Source: Apteryx mantelli (taxonomy: Eukaryota; Chordata; Aves; Apterygiformes; Apterygidae). From it: a stretch of 64,000 nt of DNA. Where the stretch lies: assembly GCF_036417845.1 (NCBI RefSeq), contig NC_090020.1:32596425-32660424 (forward strand), written 5' to 3'. The position numbers and the translations under genes were made by a program. Shown in pieces: positions 35,361 to 50,130 of the stretch; within the stretch, counting starts at the first letter, position 1; every line of letters begins with the position of its first letter. The notes beneath the pieces are model-generated. The model ran no database searches and had not been told where the DNA came from. It saw nothing but the letters and a program-made list of their open reading frames with translations.

Positions 35361-38300
35361 GCTTTACCCATTCAGCACATGCACTCATTTTTTTCCTACC
35401 ACCTGTTTTTAATGAAAACAAATTTTAAAACAGCATTTGGCTGTTTCAGTTGCTCTCTCTTCTTTTGCGAGTAGCTTTTGTTTAACCTTCCCTCACATGA
35501 TCTGTTAACGAAGCCCAGCCTGTAACTTCTAAGTTTAAAAATAATTCCTCACATAACTCACAATCTTTAACCTGATCATGGGAAATGCTTTCCAGCATGT
35601 CAACTTGCCCTTTAGACACCACTGCTCCAAGAACAACAGAAGACAGACAGACAGATTTTCTTTCACGTGCTGCAGCTGTTTACAAGAGTTTGCAGAGGTA
35701 CAAACATTATGCTGAAGCACTTAAAGATTTCTGCTTTTCTGATCTTTATCACTGCTTCAGTTTCAAAACAGAAAGAGCAGATTGTTTAAATCCAAATGAC
35801 TTTTAAAATATTAATTAGTATATTAAATACTCCTCAAAGTCTTCTTGGAACTCAGTTAAAATGCTTTCACTGTGATCTCTAGAGTAGAGATGGGAAGCTA
35901 GAAACTGGTCTTAGTCAGATCAACTTTACAATGTAGACAGGATTTGCAGCTAACTTCCAACTTGTTACAATAAAAATTGTAAATCAAGAGAATCAAGAGA
36001 TAGTAACTACTTGTGTGTAAAATTTGCAAAGAAATATTCTTTTTAGTATGAAGAAAAAGTACTGAAGTCCTTTAAATTTTAGAGAAAGATGTCAATACAA
36101 TGTGGAAATTATTCTGTATACATGAACTTCTACATCAGCTGTTTAACATGATACTTCCCCACATCCTCCTACTATTCCCCCAGTGTTAGCTTTCAATATC
36201 ATAAGCCTCCCAAAGCTCAGAAATGACTGTCAGGCAGAAATCAATAGGAGACACTGAGTAAAGACTGAGGCTTCTAAAAATCTAATTGATTTCTGAAATA
36301 TCAAGTATGTAAGTTACAGCATGGTCAAACCTTCAAGGCTGATTTCAAGTGTGACTCAATATTTAGCCTCTCTAAAAAAATACAAGTTAAGGTAAAAGAA
36401 AAAAGAAACCAAAACAACTCATTTTTTCCACACAGACAAAAATAACTTCAGAACAACAAAAGAGACCTTGCAGGAAAACAACACTGCTTTAGAAAACCCT
36501 AACATAGCAGAAGCAGCAATACTAGGTTCCTCTGTCTTGCTTGCAAGGCAAGCAACTCCTTGCATCATTCTCCAGTTCCTGTGATCAGGTAAGATATTGA
36601 GATGTAAATTGAGTTGCCTTTGCCTTGTGACAGGCCAGCAGAGAGGCTGGAATGCAGTTTCTTATCTTGCACTTGGGAGATCACAAGACTGCTGAAAACA
36701 AAAAGGTGTTTAAGCAGGGTAGTGTCACTGCTCCCCAGCCATTTCTGAGGTCTTCAAAAAACTCACAGAATCATATCTATGCTCCCTTGAAACAGATGCT
36801 GCTTCATTTTCTAACCTAATACAGATACAACTAATTTCATTATAAGTGTTCCAGCTGAAACAGAATTTGAATCTGATTTCTTACCAGGAAGAATGCAAAA
36901 CAAAAATTCTTAAGTCGGTATTTATAAATGCTGTTAATGCCAAAGAGACATTACAAACTCCAAAGTGACTTCAGATGTTTGGTGAGGAATGTCCATGTCG
37001 GGCAGGAAGGGTGGTTACTTTTCATGCAGCCACAGGAAGAAGGGTAATGAGAGAACCTCTTTTTACCAAAGAGGTAAAAAATATCTGCAGTTTTTAAAAG
37101 CTTTTTTCTGAAGCTGGCATTAAAAATATATATTAAAGTTAGCAGCATTTTTTCTTTTAAGATGACATATAGGTATCTTTTCTAAAACTGTTTTCTCACA
37201 TCCTCCTAACATTCTGAAAAACACATCGGTGTTGGAAATTTTCTGTACTTGTTTTCTGTAAGAAGAATCCTTACTGTAAAATATAAGAAAAACATGATTA
37301 CTTTGCTGAAAGGAAAGTTGACCTGGTTCTTCAAAGTTCCATTTTCCTACACATAAACATGACAAATAACCAGACTCCAGCTTTTAAAATCTGCTCAGTG
37401 CTTTTAAAATACACCTGTGCTCTTTTAAACTGGATCAGCTTTTGGTTGACCATAAGTATAGCTGTGACTGGGAAATAATTCCGCTGTTTTTTTGGTAGCA
37501 TCAAATAAAAGTTGATCAAAAGCTTGCAGTGAAATGAAGCCATATGTGCTTGAGGTTAGATAACACTTTAAGATACACCCTGATTACTACCTGCCTGCTG
37601 TACCAGTCCATTTTTAAGTCAGAGTTTAGTAAGTTAAAATGATAGAAACCAGATTTAAGTCAGAGCAATTTAACCTAGAAAAAAAAAAAAAAAGCATGTT
37701 CACAATCACCACTTTTTAAGCAAGCCAGATCAGTTTATGTATTCCATAGATCCTAAATTTAGTCTTCATATTAATACAAAACCAGCGTCTGCCTATCTAA
37801 AGTGGCCTTTCTTTGCTGTTACGTGGAGAAATCCAGACAAACCATTGATTTTTACTTCATTAAGGATCATGGCACACAAGTTACCTTGAGACAGCTGGTC
37901 TATGGGAACTACTTGTGTGCACACTCTTACCACAGTAGGTGTGACCTTCTCGCATCACACAGATGTTTCTGACACATTGCCAGACTTGCTGTGACTTTGC
38001 AAGTCAACTACCATTACCAAGGAGTTTTGCTTTTTGAATTTCTGGGTCTTTTTCTTGCAGATACAGGTTGGCCCTTTCCTCTGCACAGCTGTACCAAGAG
38101 AAAGATGAGGAAGTGCTTAAAGCATGAAAAAAGTTTCAGAAATTCTGGATTCAAATAACCAGAGTGGTTGCAGAGGGAGAGGATTGTGCTGCACACCTGG
38201 GAAGAACAGTGGCAGCTGAATTTCATGTCGGTAAGGTGCTTCTCTGGAGATCAATGTTGAGTTGACCTCATCAGCTGCACAGGCAACACATCACTATGTA

Positions 38301-38825
38301 AGCTCTTGCGTCTATTGAGAAATATATGGCCTCAGCCATCTCAAAACTTGTAGGTCCAGATAGCTACAGGGTGGTTGTTAGTCAGCATAGGCCGGCTATC
38401 TTTTAACTGTTGCAACGGAAGCATGACCAGTTATTAGAAAAGAGTTGTTGTTGTGTCTTAGAAGAGTGGTATGTCTTTTGCATATATGGAGTTCCCCAAC
38501 AGCTGCTTTTTTAAAGTAATATGGAAAGTTATCTTCCAAACAGGAAAGATTTGACATAAAGAACAGGGGTCTTCTTCCTTCAAAGTTTTGGTCTTTCTGT
38601 TTACTACAGAAAGGACTGTGACTACTGTGATTATCATGGCTGTTCAGGGTTCTTCTGGACTGGAATGGCATGGCATGAGTTGAGGTTTGAAGATGAGGGA
38701 CTGAGGAGCTCTTGCTTTCAACCTATCTCTGCTAACATGGAATGAGTGTTTTGCACACAAGACCCTCATGCTGTTACTGGTTGCCACAGAGATGCTTTCA
38801 GTACAGCAAAGACTGCTGGGTGATT

Positions 38826-38855
38826 GGTGTCATCAAGTAGGGTGTCATCAAGTAG
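38826..38855. repeat. 15-bp perfect tandem duplication
   Basis: GGTGTCATCAAGTAG occurs twice, head to tail, without mismatch. This is probably a recent slippage duplication. Confidence 0.95.
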
Positions 38856-39785
38856 CATAGTTTTGATGGAAAATAATTTTTAGCAGTATCTTTCCGGTCA
38901 ATACCTCTAACTGCTGCCACTGACCCTCTTCATTTCAGCAGAACACCACCACACTAGGCTCTCGATCTGTCATGTCTGGTGTACAGACCGCAACAGTAGG
39001 AACAGCATTGGGACAGAGACTACCTCGTAGCAGCACTGGGAATAAAACTAAATATTAGATGTTTAATATGGCATGTTTGCCTTGATTTATGTTATGGACG
39101 GTCTGTGCAGTGTTGCTGGCAGTCTTGGTGTTGATGACAATGTCACAGAAATCTCAGACAGGACTTGTTTGCAAAAGAGTTGCAGGTGGTCCTAGGCCAG
39201 TTTCCTATTATAAGCTTCTAAATGGCAGCCTTGTGATGGCAGGTTCTGATCTTAGTCCCTGCCATGCCAATTTCTCTTGCATATGATTATGTTTCTGCAC
39301 CTGGGCTCCAATGTTTCCTGGGTGTCTGCTTCCCACCAGGGAGCACAGAGATCTGGGACCTCAGGATTAGTCTAATTAGACATCATGATGAGTAAATGTG
39401 CTGCTGGGTTGAATAAATATGAAAGGCAAGATGACTCAGGGAGTACTGAAGGCAGAGAGAATTTAGCTGTACAACAACAGTGAAACCAAAGGAAGACAGG
39501 GGAGGGACAGAAATTATGCAGTTAAAGAGACTGGCTGTTGAGGAAAGGGGAAAAGCACTAGGGGAATGGAGCTGGAAGACATACCAAAATACCTGGGGAA
39601 CTGATATGTCCACACAACAGTTATGACTCAGTGCAAGCTGAAAGTTAATGTGCTGAAGCTGAAAGTATTCCCGCCTCCTCCAAGAATTGCAACAAATTGT
39701 CAGTTAAGATTTGCTTATATAGGGCAGCTAAATAAACTTGTATGTGAACTTATCTTCAAAGTGAAAATTATATCTGGCATGGGTG

Positions 39786-39788
<3 letters not shown>

Positions 39789-39828
<40 letters not shown>

Positions 39829-39840
39829 TGTGTGCGCATG
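39789..39840. repeat. (TG)18 microsatellite with CG-bearing tail
   Basis: Eighteen uninterrupted TG units (39789-39824) run into an alternating CGCGTGTGTGCGCATG tail. The whole tract alternates purine and pyrimidine, so it is a Z-DNA candidate and likely polymorphic. It lies about 2.2 kb upstream of the CTSL promoter. Confidence 0.95.
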
Positions 39841-41077
39841 CACTATGAGCCTCCACAAGGAGAGGCAGCATGGTACAGCTAGTACACTGTGGTATCACAT
39901 GCTAGCTGATGACACGGTAACTTCCCCATATAGACAAGACCTCATACCATCTGGAAAAGCATCCATTTGTCTTGGTGCATCTCAGCATGCATTACAGAGC
40001 AGAAACATGTGATTTATGGTGCAAGACTTTCTGTGGTTTTGAACTTACCTCCCGTCACACCAGCTAAACATCTTGCCTTTAAAAAAAACCTCTTCATCCA
40101 CAGTTCATTTGAGAACTTAATTTAGCCTTTGGATGCTGAGTTGTATCAGATACAATTGTAGAAATATAGCTAACATAAATGGGACTGAAATGTCCCATTG
40201 CAAAGAAAATGTCAGCAAAAAGCTGTGAGGGAAAAGCTTTTCAAATGCCATACAATTAAAAAAATATTCCAACTCCTAAATATGAGGTAGTTGAACTATA
40301 CAAATTTCATCTGAATCTCATGAATTATTTACATGTGAATTGGTTAAATAGTGAAAAGCTTCCTGGAAAGATACAAATGCATATACTTATTCAATGCATG
40401 GATTTTCATTTTTGTATGGAAAGAAGGAAATAGGACATTTTCCTTGGAAAAGGCTGGTCTGAAACTGTTGCTTGACAATTAGAAATACAAAAGAAAGCTG
40501 TTTTATTAAATAGAAAGCACATAGATATCTAGATTAATTTTTCAATTTGTATACACTATTAATTATTAGATCTTGTGCAAATGTATAATGTCGACTGATG
40601 CAGTATATGGCACTTTTCCTCCTTTTTTTTCTTCCTTTAAAAAATTCCCATTTTCCTGCTCACAGTGACATGTCTGCTTATGTATCAACCATCCGGATAC
40701 GTCAGTTCTGAGTGTCCATTTGCAAGCTTATACTGAAGTAGCTTAGCTTTAAAATATCTTGTTTTCTTGGCAGGTTTAGAGGACCAGCTTATGTTTACTG
40801 ACTAATCAAGGAAGACCATTGTTAGGTGTGTTTACACTTACATTTTTTGGTGAAATCAGTATTAGTTCAGTGACACGAGACTTACATCAGCACTCCCAGG
40901 AGAAAAGAAAACCACTACACCTTCTCCACACGTATCTGGCTCTGTGGGGCTTCTGTGGGCCAAAGTCTGCTCCTGTAATAATCTGCATAAGGGAACATGT
41001 TTGTTTTAATGACACACTTTGAGTCTTAAGACATCAAGAAAAAGGGAGAAGCACACATCATATGATTTGCCTTATTG

Positions 41078-41099
41078 CTGTTGCGCAACAGTCTATAAA
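41078..41099. promoter_or_regulatory. C/EBP palindrome next to TATAAA
   Basis: CTGTTGCGCAACAG is a perfect 14-bp palindrome with the optimal C/EBP core TTGCGCAA. TATAAA follows two bases later (41094-41099). It lies about 0.9 kb before the CTSL TATA box, outside the CpG island. A distal enhancer or minor promoter is possible, but only the motifs are seen. Confidence 0.4.
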
Positions 41100-41793
41100 C
41101 CCTTTTTTTTTTTTTACATAAACACGTATTTTCAAGCTTGCAAGCTAAAGCAGTCAGAAACATTAGTTTTACAAGAGTTTATGGGGTAACCCTGCATACC
41201 TCTTGCTGAGGTACCTCTTTGCCAGAGGCAAGTTTCCTGTTTAAAATGAACGTCTGTCCACTCCTGGTTAGATGCGCACTTGTCCACGAGTAAATCTACT
41301 ATTTCACCTGTGCAGCAACTCTCAGTGTCACAGGCAGCTTCTGCTTTGCGGTAGACATTACTGGATGCTGCACATACTAAACACTAGCCAGACCATGGTG
41401 AAATACCGGACCTGTCAGACCCAGTCCTGGGGCAGCAGAACAGTCTTCACGGATAACACTGGAAAAAGATAAGCAGTTTCCTGGAAAGGTTTCTTGCGCT
41501 GGTGCTGGTGCCCCTGCAACTCCCGCTGAGCAGCTGCTGGCGAGAGGGCCACGTCCACAGGGCCGCCTGGGGCCCGGCGCGGTGGGTTCCCCCAAACGCC
41601 CGCCCCGGCAGCGACCTGCAGCAGCTCTCCAGACCCCCGCGGCCTCGGGCAACGTCGGCCGCCCGCCAGGGGAGAAACGAAGCGCGGGCGAGCTCGGGCC
41701 CACGCGGCTGGCGGCCACCCGCGGTAACCAGCACTCACAAACATTCAGGCAAAACACCAATCTGTGGGGCGCCGCTGCCCGCACCAGCGCGTC

Positions 41794-41835
41794 GGGGCCG
41801 GGGCCGGGGCCGGGGCCGGGGCCGGGGCCGGGGCC
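41794..41835 (+). repeat. (GGGGCC)7 hexanucleotide repeat
   Basis: Seven uninterrupted GGGGCC units end in GGGCGG. On the CTSL sense strand this supplies seven G4 runs separated by CC, a classic G-quadruplex pattern. It lies about 150 bp upstream of the TATA box, so in the promoter and probably not in the main transcript. Confidence 0.97.
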
Positions 41836-41936
41836 GGGCGGCAGCGGCGGCCCCTCACGGCCCCCGGGCGCGGCGCGGCGGGGCGAGGCGAGGCGAGACC
41901 GGGCGAGGCGAGGCCGGGCCCGGCCGGGCCCCGCCG

Positions 41937-41941
41937 CCAAT
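41937..41941 (+). promoter_or_regulatory. CTSL: CCAAT box
   Basis: GCCAATCGG fits the NF-Y consensus well and lies 41 bases before the TATA box, a normal position for a CpG-island promoter. Confidence 0.65.
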
Positions 41942-41982
41942 CGGCGCGGCGCAGCGCGGCGCAGCGGGGCGGGCGCGGCGGC

Positions 41983-41988
41983 TATAAG
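41983..41988 (+). promoter_or_regulatory. CTSL: TATA box of CTSL
   Basis: CTATAAGAG stands alone in G/C-rich DNA, with a GC box just before it and a splice donor 48 bases after it. It predicts a start site near 42013. Confidence 0.65.
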
Positions 41989-42012
41989 AGGGGCCGCGGG
42001 GCCGGGGCGGGC

Positions 42013-42036
42013 AGCGGGGCCGCGCGGGGGAGCCAG
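42013..42036 (+). other. CTSL: CTSL non-coding leader exon
   Basis: From the predicted start site the leader would run to GAGCCAG|GTGAGC at 42036/42037, a near-perfect donor, and join the acceptor GCGCGCAG before 42397. A second strong donor, GGGAG|GTGAGC at 42275/42276, would give a leader of about 263 bases. Non-coding first exons with variable donors are known for mammalian CTSL. The exact 5' end is inferred. Confidence 0.5.
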
Positions 42037-42406
42037 GTGAGCCGGGCCGGCGGCTCTGGGGGCCGGGAGGCAGCGCGGGGCGGCCGCGCCGCAGGGAAGG
42101 GGCCGCCATTCCCGGCCGCGCCGGCGTTGTTGGGCGCCGGGCGCGGGGCGGCCGTGAGGCTTTCGCCCGCCGGGCGCGGGGCTGGTGGTGCCGCCGCGGC
42201 CTCCCCGGGGCGGCGGAGGGCTGCGGCCGGCGGGGTCTCGCCGCAGACCGGGCAGCGGGGGCGCCCTGCGGGGAGGTGAGCGGCTCGCCGAAGCGGCCGT
42301 GCGGGCCGGCGCCGAGCCCGGCATCCCCCCTCCCTCGGGAAGGCCGCGGCTCGTCCGCGCTGCTGCGCCTGACCGCGGCCGCTCAATTGCGCGCAGATCC
42401 GGCACC

Positions 42407-46825
<4,419 letters not shown>

Positions 46826-47130
46826 ATTGAAGACTGAACATTTCAGTGCAAGAGTGGTTTTAAACTAAATGACCAAACCCATGTTCACACATGTGGTAGA
46901 CTTGTATCCTTCAAAGGTCAACTTGATATTTTTTTTACTTTTGAGTTTTACATGTTGGTGACATGCCACTTGTTTTAAATTAATGTAAATGTTGGTATGT
47001 AAACAGCTTGTAATATTGCTGGCTTTTGACTGCTTAATCTAATAGATTCTTCTATGTATTTTTTCCTTTTTTAAATTGCAATGTGCCCAAAGGTTTACTT
47101 TTTAAATAAACACTTGAATTTCTGTGTGTA
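46826..47130 (+). other. CTSL: CTSL 3' untranslated region
   Basis: About 0.3 kb of A/T-rich DNA between the stop codon and the poly(A) signal. The end is inferred. Confidence 0.7.
47105..47110 (+). terminator. CTSL: CTSL poly(A) signal
   Basis: AATAAA lies 280 bases after the stop codon and is followed by a T/G-rich stretch (TTTCTGTGTGTA), the usual arrangement for cleavage about 20 bases downstream. Confidence 0.75.
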
Positions 47131-49879
47131 CAGACGACTTGGCTTTTGGTCTCTTTTTTGAGTCTTTATCAAATAGTCATCCTAGATGATACTTTTAACT
47201 GAATCTTGTATAGATACCTCTTTCATGAGTTATAACGATGCAACTGCATCTGGAATGGCTAACAGCTGTTAGGAAATAGAGTACAGTAAGTCTGTGACAC
47301 AACAAACTATTTGAAAAGGGAAGTAGAAAAATACCTTTATCCACTAAAATATTACAAAGTGACTGAAAAACGTGACCCTCATTTTTGCAGCAAGTTACTA
47401 CTCTTGAATGTGTCTGTAAGGGAATATATTGGCTTAGTCCTGTGATCCAGAGGAGACACTGGTATCTCTGGTTCTTTGTACTTCACAACGATTTTATTAT
47501 TTTCATGTCCTGCAGTGTAGGGTTTAACTACCTGATTTTTCACTTGGCTCTAGTGCTGTGATTCCTGGCCTAACATTTCCCTTTGGTACTTCAAGGGGGA
47601 AGAGAAGAGACTACTTTAATTAGGGTAGTAGTCTCCTTTTGAGCATGTAGGTTGGTAGCGTGAAGGGGCAGGAGGCTGGTTCCACAGCTCAGCCAATGCA
47701 GGTCCAGGGTTTATGAAGCTATAGGTTTTTATGCTTGGTATTTCTCCAAAGCCTGTGGTAGGCCTACACACAAGGGAGCACTTGGACTACAAGTTAAGAA
47801 AGCTGATTTCTCTTATTATGGGGGGAAGAATTTTAAACTTGTGTTTCCTAAACCCTTCTTGAAAGGGGAAAAAAACCCAAAACTTTGAGGTATCTAGTGT
47901 AATTGAACCTCAACTATTGTCCATGATGAATTATAGATGAGGATTTCCAATCTGAAGCTCCCTTTTCTCCCCTGAAGAAAAAGAAGGGTTTTCTTCATGG
48001 AGGAGCCTCAGGCCAGAGGCTACTTAATAAGCTACAGTGAGGAAATACTAGTTAGAATTTAGCTGTTCAGCTGACTTGCTAAGCCTGCTGTGTAAAGCAT
48101 CCACACTGCTTGGTGTAGAAACTGTGGATGAAACAAATGACTAAGGCACTCGGCTGGTGGTCCTCCAAAGGATTACTTCCAGAAGGAAATGTCAGTGGTC
48201 TGTGCTTTCAAAGTGGGAAGCAAGATCAAAACTCTTCTAGGGAGGTGAATGTGTGAGCTCCTCATGCAGTAACAGCTTTTCATTCTGGTTTTCCCAGAAC
48301 TGGGAGTTGGAGTGCTGTCTCTCTAAGCTTTTTTTTTTTTTTCTTAATTCAGAGAGAGGCTCTAAGTTTAATGGCACTTTAGGTATCACAGGTTTTGTAT
48401 ACTGAGTCCAACAAGAAGACAGTGCAGTGTTAGCCTGGTACAAAGCCTGCTAGGACTTGAATTGGTGAAAAAAAAAATGGGCATAAGAAAGTGTTTTGTT
48501 AAAAAAGCCAAGGTTAATAAAAGTTGCTGAGAAAACATTGTTTATGAACGGATGGGAAATGAAAAGGAAATAACTTCTTAAAGGATATGTACATGAATGA
48601 GAAAGTAGCTCATGGGAGAGGCATCAGCCTATGACTTTTTTAAGAACAGCTATTTGTATGCATTAAACTTGCTGACTGTTCTGGCTGAATATCCTCTCTT
48701 CTGAGTAGAATAAACACAAAGGAGACAGGGTAAATCAGGCCATGCAGATAACTAAATATTTACATGGTCTTCTTAAGTAACAACTTCACCAAGGATTGCC
48801 TTATGTGACACAGTGTAAATACTAAAATTTTGTGTAAGTTGTAGTTAAACACACTGGTAGAAGTTTAAATCCTGTTACATTTCAAGAATTGCATTAAATG
48901 TGTGTGCATACAATTCCATTGCAGTTGCACTGTCTTTTGAGGAGGTGTTTATTTACTTTAGAAGTGCATTTATAAAGTATCTCTTGCTTTTATAGTGGGA
49001 TGTGCCCTGTTGGGGAAAGTGTCCTCTCTCTTACCAATTCCCCCTTTCTAAAGGAGCCTCTCTAAATATGTGATTTTGCCACTGTGTGACAGGCTTAGTA
49101 GCTGGCAGTTCTGTACACGCTTAAGCTGTGCAATCATGGCTTGCTTTCATCTTCATTGTGAAAATGAACTATTTTAATTTAATTTGGGAAGAAAAGAGGT
49201 TTTGCATTTGGTTTCTGCGTGCTGGTGCCCCTTTGGTAGATATGGCTTTTGCTAAAGATCTCATGAGAATAACAGTTTCTCCCATCTGTCTGATGAAGGA
49301 GTGTATTTATTTTTAGTTGGCCATAAGACTCTAATGTCCTCAAGGCAAGGAAAACTATGAAAAGAAATTATTAAACTTATGCATGAAATCATTATTCTTT
49401 GAATTCCAATGCAAAATTAATCTAAATCTCATGTAAGAATCTATTTCTTTTCACTTTAAAAATCAATTGTCACTTTTGCATTCTATCTGTGAAAACTAAG
49501 TAAATTGTAACTTTGTTTTTCTTTAACGCATTGGTTTTCATCTTTGTTAATGTTAAATTCATTTCTGAACATTAACAGTTCAGTACATAAGCTTACTGCC
49601 CCCCTTCCCAATCCATGCAAGAAAGCAGGTTTCAAAATAGTAACTTTCTGAAGGACTATCGTGACAAAATATTTGTTGTCTCATTCTGTTGAAACTTTGC
49701 AGGGAAGCCAAACACGTGATGAGTTGTATCAGTGAAGTTTTACTGTAGTGAATGATTAACTGGTCATTTGCATTAGGACACTGAGCAAGTAAATCATACT
49801 GAGACAACTGGAGGCATAGGAAAATGGGAACCCCTACCCACCCCAAAAAAGCAAGAAGAGAAAAACATAGCTTTTGGAT

Positions 49880-50130
49880 ATGGAGTTATGGAGTATCTGC
49901 TCTTTAATTATCTCCTTAATTAAATCAAAAATCCTGCCAGGCATCTGAAGTTTAATATTGATTAATCAGTTTTTACATATTAGAGATTAATTGCAACTTC
50001 TAGCTATTGGCCAAGCAAATTGAGCGTACTCTGATGGCTGTGTTAACAAAAGCTGACGTGTTACTTCCTTGCTCTCTTTGCACTTTATTAAGGTACAGGA
50101 CAGACCGAGAGCCAATTTTTAATTGCAGTT
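49880..50130. promoter_or_regulatory. Candidate enhancer: clustered homeodomain-type sites
   Basis: Within 250 bp lie TAATTA (49905), TTAATTAA (49916), TGATTAAT (49959), GATTAATTG (49985), ATTGGCCAAG, GTTAACA (50042) and TTTTTAATTGCAG (50116). A/T-rich DNA gives some such words by chance, so the call is only suggestive. Confidence 0.25.

Larger units (their letters stand above)
34682..41500. other. Intergenic upstream of CTSL, no gene seen
   Basis: Unique A/T-rich DNA. It contains a possible MIR relic near 35305-35360, an 8-bp hairpin (TTGCTTGC, 3-base loop) near 36540, an A-run at about 37679-37693, a perfect 15-bp tandem pair at 38826-38855, a (TG)18 microsatellite at 39789-39824 and a 14-bp C/EBP-type palindrome at 41078-41091. 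Frames are short and unrecognisable. Confidence 0.6.

Noticed and set aside
39089-39286. A 65-codon frame that starts like a signal peptide
   Set aside because: The hydrophobic start is short and nothing after it resembles a known secreted family. A chance frame is more likely.
47607-47635. A 9-bp hairpin downstream of CTSL considered as a microRNA precursor
   Set aside because: The perfect stem is too short and its extension pairs poorly. It is mentioned only as an intergenic inverted repeat.
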